A stretch of DNA of 64,000 nt from the NCBI GenBank assembly GCA_003990955.1, contig BIFV01000007.1, positions 134,866-198,865 of the forward strand, in the 5' to 3' direction. Source of the stretch: Sporomusaceae bacterium FL31. GTDB taxonomy: Bacteria > Bacillota > Negativicutes > DSM-1736 > Dendrosporobacteraceae. Positions 36,115-46,321 of the stretch are shown here, piece after piece (position 1 is the first letter of the stretch; every line of letters begins with the position of its first letter). The notes under the pieces were generated by a model, which was given only the letters and a program-made list of their open reading frames with translations, searched no databases and was not told where the DNA came from. Both the position numbers and the translations under genes were made by a program.

Positions 36115-39100
36115 TTGTTGTTACGCAAACTTGAGGCTTACGGTTTTAAATCATTTGCAGACAAACTGGAAATTGAATTTGGTCAAGGAATTACTGCTAT
36201 AGTCGGCCCTAATGGCAGTGGTAAAAGTAACATCACTGATGCTATTCGTTGGGTGCTGGGCGAACAGAATGTGAGAAACCTGCGCGGATCAAAAACAGAG
36301 GATATTATCTTTGCCGGCAGCGCAGGTCGCAGAGCTTTAGGTGTAGCCGAGGTTTCATTAACATTTGATAATGCAGAAGGGATGCTGCCACTAGATTTTA
36401 AAGAAGTCATTATTACTAGGCGGCTATTTCGTTCGGGCGATAGTGAGTATTATATCAACAAGGCTCAGTGTCGCCTAAAAGATATTCATAATCTTCTTGC
36501 TGACACTGGGCTTGGTCGTGATGCTATGACAGTTATCAGCCAGAATAAAATTGATGAAGTATTAAACAGCAAACCAGAAGATCGACGTTTAATATTTGAA
36601 GAAGTTGCGGGAGTCACACGATATAAGAATCGAAAAAAAGAAGCATTACGCAAATTAGAGGATACAGCACAAAATTTAGTTCGTGTTTCAGACATCATCT
36701 CAGAAATTGAAGGGCAACTCGCACCCCTTGCTGAAAGTGCGGAAAAGACTAAAAAGTTTATTGAAGTCAATTCGGAATTAACAGCTTGCCAGGTCACTTT
36801 ATTATCCAATAAAGTGGATAAATATCATCACTTTATTGAAAGTGCCACTCATCAAAAAAATACTTTAGCAGAAGATCAAGTAACTTTTGAGACTTCTATT
36901 AACCTACGAGAAGTTGAAAAAGAGAAAATTTCCATCAATTTAGCTGAAATGGACGAAAAGATTGAAGCGATTAACAGTAAAATCAACGAATGTGTTACAG
37001 CTATTGAAAAGAGTAACGGACAAGCCTCTGTTTTAGAAGAACGATTAAAACAGGCTAACCAAGCTAAAACCCGCCTTGATACTGACATTTCCAGAATCTC
37101 ACAACAACGCAATGATAGCCATAACAGAATTAGCCAAGTTCAGGACACCATACAGGAAAAACAACGATTATTGGCTGATTTAGAAATTCAATTAACCGAA
37201 TTGACGAACCAAGACCAGCAATTTTATACTCAAATTCAGGATATTGAGCAAACCATCGAAAGTTTCAGAACGATATCGGCCGATTCTTTCCAAGAACTTG
37301 TCGGTAAGCAAAACCAGGTCGTTAGCATGGAGCGCGAGCTAGAACAGAATAACGCACGGCAATTGTCTTATGAAAAAGAACTAGTAGATTTCAAAGATCA
37401 GCTTATTAAAAGCCAGCACTGCCATGCAAATATTACCGCAGAGCTTGCCAATCTACAAACTGCGGGTAATGATTTAGAAGCCGAGAAGACGAGACTTGGC
37501 ATAGTGAAGCAGCAACTTGAAGATCAGTTACGACAAATTGAAAATCAACATACATTATTAATTCAAAAACAGAGTGAGCTGAGATCACGGTTAAAAGTAC
37601 TGTCAGGGATGCAGTCGGAGTACGATGGATTTGGTCGAGCCATTAAAAGTGTCCTTACAACTTCTCACAGCTGGAGTCATGGTGTTTGTGGTGCAGTAGC
37701 AGAAATCATCAATGTCAGTGACCGCTATGTATTGGCTATTGAAACGGCCTTAGGCGGAACACTTCAAAATATTATTACTGAAAATGACGATATAGCAAAG
37801 CAGGCTATTCAATTTCTAAAGGCACAAAATATTGGCAGGGCTACTTTTCTTCCCCTAAATACAATTAGACCCGTACAACCACGCGAACATGAACTTCGTG
37901 CAGCGGCGGCGGAAGGCTCAATTGGATTAGCTTCGGAACTCGTTTCGGTACAGCCTAAATATCAGAAAGTAGTTTCATTTTTGTTAGGGCGGACAATTAT
38001 TGCCGATCATATTGATTCGGCACAGAAAATTGCCCGACAACATTCTTTTTCAGTCAAAATTGTTACGTTGGACGGAGAATTATTGACCATCGGTGGTGCC
38101 ATTACGGGAGGCAGTAGAGGACGCCGCGAGGCAAGTTTTTTAAGCCGTACAAGCGAAATTGAATTAATCACTCAGCAAATAGCGCAAATGAACCAAGAAG
38201 TGAGTAGTTATCAAGAGCAAATTAAACAACTTAAATTTGAGTATTCAACTATTGAGCAGGATTTGCTTAATATCAATCAATCAAAACAACAAATAGAGGT
38301 GCGTCGGGCTGAGCTATCCGCTCATGGCGGAAAATACAGTCATGATATTGAACGGTTAACTCAAACCATACAGTCAATCAATCGTGAATTTGAAGATAGT
38401 AGAGATCACTCCGTTCAATTAGAAAGCACCATTAAGCAAAATAAGAGTGAAATTTCAATTCTTGAGAATGTTAATGTGACGAATAAGCAGGAAGCCGGCA
38501 ATTTACAACAACGCCTTATTGAATTAACAGCTGACCGCAAGCTTATTATTGACAGATTAACCGATATCAAGATTAGATTTGAAACATTGCAGCAAAATAT
38601 TTTGATGACTGAGCAATCACGTCTGCAGCATGAACAGAGTTTAGCTGAACTAACTGTACAACTCAAAGAATTAGAGGATGACAAGAATAATATTGCAGAG
38701 CAAATTGTACAAGCTAATGAAGAACTAATCCGATCAAAAGAATTGCAAAGTGAATTGGCTGCTTCCAAATTACTCTATGAACAAAAGCGTGATAATGAAT
38801 ACTCGATTAAGTTATCACAATTAACTGCTCTGCAAAATTGTGATAAAGAAATTAAAGATTTGCGCCGTAAGCATAATGAGATCTTAGCGCGACTTCATGA
38901 GGCTGAGCTTCTTTATACCAAATATACCTATGAAGCGGCGAACTGCATTGAAATCATGGAAAAACATTATGCAGTAACGCCTGAGCAAGCTTTTAATTTA
39001 CGGCGAGCTGAGTCGGAACATGAATTAACCACTATGATCAAGCGATTGGAACGCGAAGTTGCTGAAATAGGACCTGTCAATCCTAATGCAGTTGATGAAT

Positions 39101-39672
39101 ATACACGGTTGTGTGATCGTCACCAATTTTTGCAGCAGCAAGTCAATGACTTAATGGAAGCCAAAGAATATCTTGCAACCATTATAAAAGATATTGATTC
39201 AAATATTTCTAAGCAATTTATCGAAGCATTCAAAAAAATCAATGAGTATTTTGGCGATATCTTTGCTCGTCTGTTTGGTGGTGGACAAGCTCGATTACAG
39301 CTCGGCGATCCTGATAATTTACTTGATTCAGGCATTGAAATTATCGTTCAGCCACCCGGGAAAAAATTGCAGAATCTAATTTTGCTTTCTGGCGGCGAAA
39401 GAGCATTAACTGTAATCGCACTGCTATTTTCGTTTTTAGCTTTTCGTCCTGCCCCTTTTAGCGTTGTGGATGAAATTGATGCACCGCTTGATGAAGCAAA
39501 CCTGGGACGTTTTAGTAATTTCTTGCGAGACTATTCACAAAAAACCCAGTTTATTGTGGTAACTCATCGTAAGGGTACAATGGAAGCTGCTGATGTGCTG
39601 CATGGGGTTACGATCGAAGAAGCCGGTGTATCCCGAATTGTATCAGTTAAACTAGTCGATAAAGTTAGTTAA
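36115..39672 (+). CDS. smc: Chromosome segregation protein SMC
   Basis: Condensin ATPase, 1185 residues, close to the family length. TTG 36115 gives LLRKLEAYGFKSFADK at the right distance from GGTGA; further upstream codons are open but unlikely. Walker A GPNGSGKSNITDAIRWVLGE near 33; two long coiled coils (about 170-500 and 670-1010) around a hinge with GRATFLPLN and GGAITGGSRG; C-terminal signature LSGGERALTVIALLFS and Walker B FSVVDEIDAPLDEAN. It is followed by ftsY after 15 bases. Confidence 0.96.
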   Translation: MLLRKLEAYGFKSFADKLEIEFGQGITAIVGPNGSGKSNITDAIRWVLGEQNVRNLRGSKTEDIIFAGSAGRRALGVAEVSLTFDNAEGMLPLDFKEVIITRRLFRSGDSEYYINKAQCRLKDIHNLLADTGLGRDAMTVISQNKIDEVLNSKPEDRRLIFEEVAGVTRYKNRKKEALRKLEDTAQNLVRVSDIISEIEGQLAPLAESAEKTKKFIEVNSELTACQVTLLSNKVDKYHHFIESATHQKNTLAEDQVTFETSINLREVEKEKISINLAEMDEKIEAINSKINECVTAIEKSNGQASVLEERLKQANQAKTRLDTDISRISQQRNDSHNRISQVQDTIQEKQRLLADLEIQLTELTNQDQQFYTQIQDIEQTIESFRTISADSFQELVGKQNQVVSMERELEQNNARQLSYEKELVDFKDQLIKSQHCHANITAELANLQTAGNDLEAEKTRLGIVKQQLEDQLRQIENQHTLLIQKQSELRSRLKVLSGMQSEYDGFGRAIKSVLTTSHSWSHGVCGAVAEIINVSDRYVLAIETALGGTLQNIITENDDIAKQAIQFLKAQNIGRATFLPLNTIRPVQPREHELRAAAAEGSIGLASELVSVQPKYQKVVSFLLGRTIIADHIDSAQKIARQHSFSVKIVTLDGELLTIGGAITGGSRGRREASFLSRTSEIELITQQIAQMNQEVSSYQEQIKQLKFEYSTIEQDLLNINQSKQQIEVRRAELSAHGGKYSHDIERLTQTIQSINREFEDSRDHSVQLESTIKQNKSEISILENVNVTNKQEAGNLQQRLIELTADRKLIIDRLTDIKIRFETLQQNILMTEQSRLQHEQSLAELTVQLKELEDDKNNIAEQIVQANEELIRSKELQSELAASKLLYEQKRDNEYSIKLSQLTALQNCDKEIKDLRRKHNEILARLHEAELLYTKYTYEAANCIEIMEKHYAVTPEQAFNLRRAESEHELTTMIKRLEREVAEIGPVNPNAVDEYTRLCDRHQFLQQQVNDLMEAKEYLATIIKDIDSNISKQFIEAFKKINEYFGDIFARLFGGGQARLQLGDPDNLLDSGIEIIVQPPGKKLQNLILLSGGERALTVIALLFSFLAFRPAPFSVVDEIDAPLDEANLGRFSNFLRDYSQKTQFIVVTHRKGTMEAADVLHGVTIEEAGVSRIVSVKLVDKVS

Positions 39673-39687
39673 TGGAGGAGTAATAAA

Positions 39688-40605
39688 ATGGGTTTTTTTG
39701 ATAAACTAAAAGCAGGATTAGAGAAAACACGAAAAAGTTTTACTGATAAAATTGAGCAACTTATTATCGGTTATGCCACAATTGATGATGAATTTCTTGA
39801 TGATTTAGAGGCTGTCCTTTTATCTGCCGACGTAGGCGTACATACTACAACAAAACTTATGAGCGATATTCGTAGTGGAATCAAAAGTAAGGAAATTGAA
39901 TCTCCAGAGCAATTAAGACCCTTCTTACAAGCAAAAATTAGTGCCATTTTGTCCGAAGGAGTCAATGAAAGTACACTGGCATTACAAGCACCAACTATTA
40001 TCATGGTTGTTGGTGTCAATGGGGTTGGTAAAACAACTACCATTGGAAAACTAGGCAACTACTATCAAGAACAAGGGCATAAAGTAATCCTAGCTGCTGG
40101 CGATACATTTCGAGCTGCTGCAATAGACCAGTTAGAGATTTGGGGACAGCGTATTGGTGCTGAGGTGATTAAGCATAGTGAAGGTTCGGATCCAGCAGCA
40201 GTTGCCTTTGATGCTGTCCAGTCTGCAAAGGCTAAAAAAGCTGATGTGTTAATTATTGATACTGCAGGGCGTTTACATACAAAATCCAATCTTATGGAAG
40301 AATTGAAAAAGATTAAGCGAGTTATCAGTCGGGAAGTACCTGAAGCTCCACACGAGACTTTATTAGTCCTAGATGCAACTACCGGGCAAAATGCAATCAA
40401 TCAAGCTAAGATCTTTGGTGAGGCCACGCCGGTTTCTGGTGTTGTTCTTACCAAACTGGATGGAACAGCAAAAGGCGGCGTTGTTGTCGGTATGAAAGCT
40501 GAACTAAGTCTTCCGGTTAAATGGATTGGGGTTGGTGAGGGAATTAATGACTTGCGGCCATTTGTTGCTGAAGAATTTTCTCAAGCTTTATTTAGTGACA
40601 AGTAA
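39688..40605 (+). CDS. ftsY: Signal recognition particle receptor FtsY
   Basis: SRP receptor GTPase for membrane-protein targeting. 305 residues, NG domains only, without the long acidic A domain of E. coli. G1 GVNGVGKTTTIGKLG near 110, DTFRAAAIDQL, DTAGRLHTKSNLMEEL, TKLDGTAKGG. ATG after GGAGGAG. Co-transcribed with smc. Confidence 0.97.
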   Translation: MGFFDKLKAGLEKTRKSFTDKIEQLIIGYATIDDEFLDDLEAVLLSADVGVHTTTKLMSDIRSGIKSKEIESPEQLRPFLQAKISAILSEGVNESTLALQAPTIIMVVGVNGVGKTTTIGKLGNYYQEQGHKVILAAGDTFRAAAIDQLEIWGQRIGAEVIKHSEGSDPAAVAFDAVQSAKAKKADVLIIDTAGRLHTKSNLMEELKKIKRVISREVPEAPHETLLVLDATTGQNAINQAKIFGEATPVSGVVLTKLDGTAKGGVVVGMKAELSLPVKWIGVGEGINDLRPFVAEEFSQALFSDK

Positions 40606-40611
40606 ATAAGC

Positions 40612-40640
40612 TTGACAAGACTTAGTGAAGTCTATATAAT
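40612..40640 (+). promoter_or_regulatory. Consensus promoter of ylxM-ffh
   Basis: TTGACA, 17 bases, TATAAT, in the gap after ftsY: a second perfect vegetative promoter in this window. Confidence 0.92.
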
Positions 40641-40684
40641 CATGATGTAAAGGTTATTCACTTGACGGATAAGTAGGTGAAAAC

Positions 40685-41044
40685 ATGTTGGACAAAGTTT
40701 TAAAAATAGGACTGCTGCTTGATTTTTATGGCGCTTTACTTACCGAAAAACAACAGCAATGTCTGGAAATACATTATCTACATGATTTATCACTGTCCGA
40801 GATAGCCAGTGAATTTAAGGTCTCTCGCCAGGCTGTGCATGATATATTAAAACGAGCAGAACAGATACTTCTTGAATATGAAGACAAGTTAAAGCTTGTT
40901 GAACGCTATCAGCAAGAACAGCAAATAATTAAACACACTTATGATTTGGTTGGCAATTTACCAACTGAATTGCACAATATACCGGAGATCCAGTTAATAA
41001 AGCAAAAACTGGCAAGCCTTATCGACAAATCCGAGGAGGTGTAG
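40685..41044 (+). CDS. ylxM: YlxM, SRP-associated helix-turn-helix protein
   Basis: 119 residues. LTEKQQQCLEIHYLHDLSLSEIASEFKVSRQAVHD is a sigma-region-4-like HTH. YlxM proteins are encoded just upstream of ffh and affect SRP assembly or activity in streptococci. Gap to ffh is one base. Confidence 0.92.
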   Translation: MLDKVLKIGLLLDFYGALLTEKQQQCLEIHYLHDLSLSEIASEFKVSRQAVHDILKRAEQILLEYEDKLKLVERYQQEQQIIKHTYDLVGNLPTELHNIPEIQLIKQKLASLIDKSEEV

Positions 41045-41045
41045 C

Positions 41046-42398
41046 ATGGTCTTTGAAGGTTTAGCAGATAGGTTGCAGCAAACATTCAAGAAATTACGTG
41101 GTCGCGGCAAACTATCCGAGTCTGACGTGAATGAAGCAATGCGTGAAGTACGGATGGCTTTATTGGAAGCTGACGTTAACTTTAAGGTTGTAAAAGATTT
41201 TGTTGCAAGAATAAAAGAACGAGCTATTGGTCAGGAGGTTATGGAAAGCTTAACCCCTGCTCAGTATGTCATAAAAATTGTTAATGATGAGTTAACTGCC
41301 TTAATGGGAGGAACTCAAAGCCGCATCACCATATCATCGCGGCCACCTACTGTTGTTATGTTAGTGGGATTGCAAGGTGCTGGTAAGACTACAACTGCGG
41401 GTAAACTGGCATTGTTATTAAAGAAACAAAACAAGCGTCCTTTACTAGTAGCTGGCGATATTTATCGCCCGGCAGCCATTAAACAGCTGCAAGTACTCGG
41501 TGAGCAGTTGGATTTACCGGTTTTTGCAATGAGTACGGATACGAATCCAGTTGTTATTGCTGAACAAGCTATTGAATACGCACATTTACATGCTCGTGAT
41601 ATTGTTATCATCGATACTGCTGGCCGCTTGCATATTAATGAAGAGCTGATGCAAGAACTCAAATCAATCAAGCAAACGGTGAAACCTCACGAAATATTGT
41701 TGGTCGTTGATGCAATGACAGGACAAGATGCAGTGAATGTAGCCGAGTCTTTTAATAATGAGCTTGGCGTTGATGGTGTTATCCTAACCAAGCTTGACGG
41801 TGACGCCCGTGGTGGTGCAGCATTATCTGTAAAAGCAGTTACAGGCTGTCCAATTAAGTTTGCGGGTATGGGTGAAAAGCTGGATGCGCTAGAGCCTTTC
41901 CATCCGGATCGCATGGCATCGCGTATTCTCGGTATGGGCGATGTACTTAGTCTCATTGAAAAAGCTCAGTCAACGATCGATTTGGAACAAGCCAAAGAGA
42001 TGGAGAAAAAACTTCGTAAAGAAGATTTTACTTTGGATGATTTCCTTGAGCAAATGCAGCAGGTTCGTAAATTAGGTTCCTTAGATCAAATCCTGGGAAT
42101 GCTGCCAGGGATGGGGAATATTAAAAAGCAGCTTAGTGGTGTTGATTTCGATGAGAAAGAGCTGAAGCATATCGAGGCTATTATTCGCTCAATGACAAAA
42201 AAAGAGCGCCGTGATATTAATATCATCAATGGCAGTCGACGTAAGCGGATTGCGCAGGGCAGTGGTACCAGAGTACAAGATGTAAATAAACTGCTTAAAC
42301 AATTTGCTGAAGCTAAAAAAATGATGAAAAAAATCCAAGACATGCAAAAAGGCGGTAAAAAGAGCTTTGGCGGCTTCAAACTGCCCTTTATGAAATAA
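41046..42398 (+). CDS. ffh: Signal recognition particle protein Ffh
   Basis: SRP54 GTPase, 450 residues. G1 GLQGAGKTTTAGKLA near 105, DIYRPAAIKQL, DTAGRLHINEELM, TKLDGDARGGAAL, then the methionine-rich M domain (LPGMGNIKKQL, IIRSMTKKERRDINIINGSRRKRIAQGSG) that binds SRP RNA and signal sequences. Starts directly after ylxM; rpsP follows. Confidence 0.97.
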   Translation: MVFEGLADRLQQTFKKLRGRGKLSESDVNEAMREVRMALLEADVNFKVVKDFVARIKERAIGQEVMESLTPAQYVIKIVNDELTALMGGTQSRITISSRPPTVVMLVGLQGAGKTTTAGKLALLLKKQNKRPLLVAGDIYRPAAIKQLQVLGEQLDLPVFAMSTDTNPVVIAEQAIEYAHLHARDIVIIDTAGRLHINEELMQELKSIKQTVKPHEILLVVDAMTGQDAVNVAESFNNELGVDGVILTKLDGDARGGAALSVKAVTGCPIKFAGMGEKLDALEPFHPDRMASRILGMGDVLSLIEKAQSTIDLEQAKEMEKKLRKEDFTLDDFLEQMQQVRKLGSLDQILGMLPGMGNIKKQLSGVDFDEKELKHIEAIIRSMTKKERRDINIINGSRRKRIAQGSGTRVQDVNKLLKQFAEAKKMMKKIQDMQKGGKKSFGGFKLPFMK

Positions 42399-42434
42399 AG
42401 TTTTGCTGTATATTTTACGAAGGAGGTGATTTCT

Positions 42435-42716
42435 GTGGCAGTTAAAATTCGTTTAAAACGTATGGGTGCAAAAAAGAATCCGTTTTACCGTGTGGTTGTA
42501 GCTGATTCTCGTTCCCCACGTGATGGCCGTTTTATTGAAACTTTAGGACATTATGATTCAACAACTGAACCTGCTGTTGTAAAGATCGATGAAGATAAAG
42601 CTATCGATTGGCTGAAAAAAGGCGCTCAACCTACTGATACTGTGAAAGCTTTGTTCAGCAAAGCTGGTATTATGAAAAAATGGGATGAAATGAAGCGCAC
42701 TAAGAAAGAGGCGTAA
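42435..42716 (+). CDS. rpsP: 30S ribosomal protein S16
   Basis: 93 residues. The GTG at 42435 gives [20 protein letters not shown], matching the family N-terminus, and AAGGAGGTG stands upstream; GTG 42426 overlaps that site. Next gene is 5 bases away. Confidence 0.97.
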   Translation: MAVKIRLKRMGAKKNPFYRVVVADSRSPRDGRFIETLGHYDSTTEPAVVKIDEDKAIDWLKKGAQPTDTVKALFSKAGIMKKWDEMKRTKKEA

Positions 42717-42721
42717 TAACT

Positions 42722-42949
42722 ATGAAACAATTAGTGGAAGTTATCGCCAAGTCATTAGTACAAAATCCTGAACAAGTCAGTGTAACAGAAGCAGCCGAAA
42801 ATAATACAACTGTTTATGAATTGCGCGTAGCTCCTGATGATATGGGCAAAATAATTGGTAAACAAGGTCGTATTGCCAAAGCGATGCGAACTGTTGTGAA
42901 AGCTGCCGCCACCCGTGAAAACAAAAAAGTTACGGTTGAAATTATCTAA
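42722..42949 (+). CDS. khpA: KH-domain RNA-binding protein KhpA
   Basis: 75 residues, a single KH domain with DDMGKIIGKQGRIAKAMRTVVKA (GxxG in IIGKQG). KhpA/YlqC lies between rpsP and rimM in most Firmicutes, binds RNA with KhpB and affects cell size in streptococci. Confidence 0.93.
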   Translation: MKQLVEVIAKSLVQNPEQVSVTEAAENNTTVYELRVAPDDMGKIIGKQGRIAKAMRTVVKAAATRENKKVTVEII

Positions 42950-43001
42950 CTATAATTTGCAAGCATAACTAGTTTGCATAAAGACAAAAGGTGGGCCTTA
43001 T

Positions 43002-43409
43002 ATGGATACCATTACGTTAAAATGTCCAGTAACGATTAAGGCAAAAGTTACTGAAGAATTAAAAAAACATTTGGCTGCCGAAATTCAGGAAAACATTAAA
43101 AAAGCTGATCTTGAACTCCAACAAATTGAATTCCATGCCAAACGAATCATGGCTGAACAAGCAAAACAAGACGCTCAAGGATTAATTGCTGTCCGTCAAC
43201 AAATTGACGGAGAAAAGCAAAAGCGTGTTGATTTCAAAAATCATCTATTAGATAAGCTCAAAGAAACTGCTCAACTGGAATTAGGTTCGGAAATTGTTCA
43301 AGGAACTTTGGAAAGAATTGTCGAATTAAAAGTCGGCGATGATTTGCCGAAGCTAATGAATGCCGAGATCTTGCTGGAAGACGGCAAAGTACTGGCTTTT
43401 CGTAACTAA
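43002..43409 (+). CDS. ylqD: YlqD family protein
   Basis: 135 residues, ATG after AAAGGTGGGCC. Central helical segment rich in Glu/Lys/Gln (AEIQENIKKADLELQQIEFHAKRI) and a beta C-terminus ending LPKLMNAEILLEDGKVLAFRN. Conserved in position between khpA and rimM; function not established. The Firmicute gene-order match carries the call. Confidence 0.88.
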   Translation: MDTITLKCPVTIKAKVTEELKKHLAAEIQENIKKADLELQQIEFHAKRIMAEQAKQDAQGLIAVRQQIDGEKQKRVDFKNHLLDKLKETAQLELGSEIVQGTLERIVELKVGDDLPKLMNAEILLEDGKVLAFRN

Positions 43410-43410
43410 G

Positions 43411-43908
43411 ATGGAATCAATGATTGTTATTGGAAAAATTGTTACCCCGCACGGTGTGCGGGGTGACGTTCGTGTTATTCCGTTAACTGACTTTCCAGAG
43501 CGTTTTGCAAAATTAAAGAGTGTATTTTTAGATGATGGTACTGAGCTAGCCATTGAAAATGTGAAAAATCATAATCAGCTTTTAATTCTTAAATTTGTTG
43601 GCCTAAATGACAGGAATGAAATAGAAGGTTTGCGGGGCAAACTACTTAAGATCGCTAAAAAGGATGCTGTAAAGCTGCCTAAAGGTGAGTTTTTTACCTT
43701 TGATATTATCGGTTTAAAAGTGTACGATGATGCTGGTTCCTATATCGGAAAAATTACAGATGTATTAAAGACTGGCAGCAATGATGTTTATGTAGTTGAT
43801 CAGGAAGATAAACACCAAATTTTAATTCCTGCATTAAAAAAGGTAGTGACCAGTATTGATATTGACGCTGGTCAAATGATTGTAAAACTCCAGGAAGAAT
43901 GGGAATAA
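43411..43908 (+). CDS. rimM: Ribosome maturation factor RimM
   Basis: Assists 30S head assembly with S19. 165 residues. [21 protein letters not shown]-terminus, then the PRC-barrel part with [39 protein letters not shown]. Starts one base after the ylqD stop (ATG 43411; 43420 possible). trmD begins two bases after its stop. Confidence 0.95.
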   Translation: MESMIVIGKIVTPHGVRGDVRVIPLTDFPERFAKLKSVFLDDGTELAIENVKNHNQLLILKFVGLNDRNEIEGLRGKLLKIAKKDAVKLPKGEFFTFDIIGLKVYDDAGSYIGKITDVLKTGSNDVYVVDQEDKHQILIPALKKVVTSIDIDAGQMIVKLQEEWE

Positions 43909-43910
43909 CG

Positions 43911-44651
43911 ATGCGGATTGATATTGTTACACTATTTCCTGAAATGTTTGACGGTCCTTTTGGTCATAGTATTATAAAACGTGCCCGTGAAAGCCAATTA
44001 CTTGATATCAGTACAGTAAATCCTCGTGATTTCACTTATGATAAACATCGTATTGTGGATGATTATCCTTTTGGCGGTGGATCTGGTATGGTTATGAAGC
44101 CAGAACCTTTTTTTCGGGCTGTTGAGAATATTGTGGCTGATTTTCCTAGTGAGAATCGACGCGTTATATTAATGTGCCCTGGCGGCAGTCGTTTCGATCA
44201 AGAGAAATGTAAAGAGCTTGCTAAGTATGATCAACTGATATTTATCTGTGGTCATTATGAAGGTATTGATGCCCGGGTTGGACAATATCTCGTTGATGAA
44301 GCCATCTCTATTGGCGACTATGTTCTTACTGGCGGCGAACTGCCAGCTATGGTGGTAGTAGATGCTGTTGCTCGCATGCTGCCTGGTGTGCTTGGTTCCA
44401 ATGATTCAGCAAAACATGATTCTTTTTATAACGGATTATTGGAGTATCCGCAATATACAAGACCGCGGGAATATGCAGGCTATGAAGTGCCAGAAATTTT
44501 GCTGTCCGGTGATCATGCAAAAATTGACCGCTGGCGTCGTAAGCAATCAATTAAATACACGTTAGAACGCCGCCCTGATTTATTAGAAAAATTACAATTT
44601 AGTACTGAGGACAAGAAGCTTTTAGATGAGATCTTGGCCGAAAGGGCTTGA
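43911..44651 (+). CDS. trmD: tRNA (guanine-37-N1)-methyltransferase
   Basis: SPOUT enzyme that methylates G37 to keep the reading frame. 246 residues. [48 protein letters not shown] and [16 protein letters not shown] are diagnostic. Start overlaps the rimM region closely; translation probably coupled. Confidence 0.97.
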   Translation: MRIDIVTLFPEMFDGPFGHSIIKRARESQLLDISTVNPRDFTYDKHRIVDDYPFGGGSGMVMKPEPFFRAVENIVADFPSENRRVILMCPGGSRFDQEKCKELAKYDQLIFICGHYEGIDARVGQYLVDEAISIGDYVLTGGELPAMVVVDAVARMLPGVLGSNDSAKHDSFYNGLLEYPQYTRPREYAGYEVPEILLSGDHAKIDRWRRKQSIKYTLERRPDLLEKLQFSTEDKKLLDEILAERA

Positions 44652-44658
44652 GGATACA

Positions 44659-45234
44659 ATGTTTCCAGTTTATATCGGGTTAGTTCATCATCCCATTTAC
44701 AATAAAAATGACGAAGTTATTACAACAGCGATCACTAATTTTGATATTCATGATATCGCACGTACTGCCCGTACATACGATATCAAACGTTATTTTATTA
44801 TTCACCCCCTGGAAAGCCAAGCTGCATTAGCCAAAGAAGTATTAACTTATTGGCAGGATGGTTTTGGGGGGAGTTATAATCCTGACCGGCGTGAGGCTTT
44901 TAGTATTATTGAATTAACGAATGATATTGAAGCTGCTGTCACTAAAATCACCGAGATTGAAGGTGAAGCGCCTTTTATTATAACAACTGATGCCAGACGA
45001 TATTCAAATACAGTTTCATATCAGCATTTGCGTCAGGTTATTGAAAATGAAAATAGACCTTGTTTACTACTGTTTGGAACAGGCTGGGGAATTCAAAAAG
45101 AAGTAATGGAAAAATTCGATTACATTCTGGAGCCTATTTATGGGCCAGGCGATTATAATCATTTGCCTGTTCGTGCTGCAGTAGCTATCATTTTAGATAG
45201 ACTTCTTGGGGAGAAATGGTGGCTTAACGGTTAA
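44659..45234 (+). CDS. SPOUT-type RNA methyltransferase family protein
   Basis: 191 residues from ATG 44659, with TTGAGGA upstream. FPVYIGLVHHPIYNKNDEVITTAITNFDIHDIARTARTY at the start and PCLLLFGTGWGIQKEVM and LEPIYGPGDYNHLPVRAAVAIILDRL at the end match the SAM-dependent RNA methyltransferase family (PF09936) that lies between trmD and rplS in many Clostridia. RNA target unknown. Confidence 0.85.
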   Translation: MFPVYIGLVHHPIYNKNDEVITTAITNFDIHDIARTARTYDIKRYFIIHPLESQAALAKEVLTYWQDGFGGSYNPDRREAFSIIELTNDIEAAVTKITEIEGEAPFIITTDARRYSNTVSYQHLRQVIENENRPCLLLFGTGWGIQKEVMEKFDYILEPIYGPGDYNHLPVRAAVAIILDRLLGEKWWLNG

Positions 45235-45251
45235 CTGTGACCATATATTTC

Positions 45252-45280
45252 TTGAGTTTCCTGTAATCGTATGATATAAT
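45252..45280 (+). promoter_or_regulatory. Promoter of rplS
   Basis: TTGAGT, 17 bases, TATAAT, about 65 bases before the coding start of L19. It gives rplS an extra promoter within the cluster and leaves a leader of about 65 bases. Confidence 0.72.
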
Positions 45281-45351
45281 ATTTTTCGTGTAATGTGGAC
45301 GGTCCTCTACAAGATTGTACGAACGTCTCAAATAAGGAGGAAAACATAATA

Positions 45352-45693
45352 ATGAATATCATTCAAGCTCTTGAGCAAGAACAACTTCGTAAGGATATCC
45401 CTTCCTTTAAACCAGGGGACACAGTACGTGTTCATGTTAAGGTTGTCGAGGGTAACCGCGAGCGTATTCAGGTTTTTGAAGGCGTTGTAATTAACCGTCA
45501 AAGTGGCGGTGTACGCGAGACTTTCACTGTGAGACGCGTTTCTTATAATGTAGGTGTAGAGCGTACTTTCCCAGTACATTCCCCACGCATTGAGAAAATC
45601 GAAGTAGCACGCAGAGGTATTGTGCGTCGCGCTAAACTGTATTATCTTCGTAACCTCACTGGTAAAGCTGCTCGTATTAGAGAAAAACGCTAG
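45352..45693 (+). CDS. rplS: 50S ribosomal protein L19
   Basis: 113 residues from ATG 45352 after [33 protein letters not shown] and [23 protein letters not shown] are family signatures. A hairpin follows at 45698-45722, then lepB. Confidence 0.97.
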   Translation: MNIIQALEQEQLRKDIPSFKPGDTVRVHVKVVEGNRERIQVFEGVVINRQSGGVRETFTVRRVSYNVGVERTFPVHSPRIEKIEVARRGIVRRAKLYYLRNLTGKAARIREKR

Positions 45694-45697
45694 TAGG

Positions 45698-45722
45698 ATA
45701 GGGACTGTTTTGCAGTCCCTAT
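45698..45722 (+). terminator. Hairpin between rplS and lepB
   Basis: ATAGGGACTG, loop TTTTG, CAGTCCCTAT, then TATTCATTT. Moderate terminator; partial read-through to lepB is likely as no promoter is obvious there. Confidence 0.7.
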
Positions 45723-45750
45723 TATTCATTTCATTCAGGGGGAAATCAAC

Positions 45751-46278
45751 GTGAGTAATACTAGTCTTGGAGAAGAAATCAAAGATTGGGTAGTATCTAT
45801 CCTGATTGCTGTGGTATTGGCTTTCTTCATCAGATACTTTATTGTTGAGTTATATATGGTGGAAGGACCTTCGATGCGCCCTACTTTAGTAAATAGCGAG
45901 CGCCTCGTTGTAAACAAATTTATTTATCGCTTTAAAGCGCCGGAAAAAGGCGATGTATTGGTTTTCCGTTATCCTAAAGATCCTAGCAGGGATTTTATTA
46001 AAAGGGTTATTGCCGTAGCTGGTGATACCATTGAACTTAAAGACGGACGGGTTTTTGTCAATGGTCAACTTCAAAATGAAACTTATATTTTAGAAAAAAC
46101 CCGTGGCTCGTATCCGTTGGCTACTGTTCCTGAAGGTCATATCTTTGTAATGGGCGATAATCGCAACAATTCAGAAGACAGTCGGTTTAAAGATGTGGGT
46201 TTTGTACCACTTGATATGATTAAAGGCAAAGCAGTTATGGTATTTTGGCCTCTGGATCACATAAAATCATTGCCTTAA
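45751..46278 (+). CDS. lepB: Signal peptidase I
   Basis: Cleaves signal peptides of exported proteins. 175 residues, GTG start after AGGGGGAAA. One N-terminal membrane segment, catalytic Ser in EGPSMRPTL near 44, Lys in FIKRVIAVAGDTIELKDG near 85, and GDNRNNSEDSRFKDVGFV. Single-span form typical of Gram-positive-derived lineages. Confidence 0.96.
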   Translation: MSNTSLGEEIKDWVVSILIAVVLAFFIRYFIVELYMVEGPSMRPTLVNSERLVVNKFIYRFKAPEKGDVLVFRYPKDPSRDFIKRVIAVAGDTIELKDGRVFVNGQLQNETYILEKTRGSYPLATVPEGHIFVMGDNRNNSEDSRFKDVGFVPLDMIKGKAVMVFWPLDHIKSLP

Positions 46279-46321
46279 TCTCATACTATTTAAGGCAAAC
46301 TAGCTGCAGAGAGTGATATTG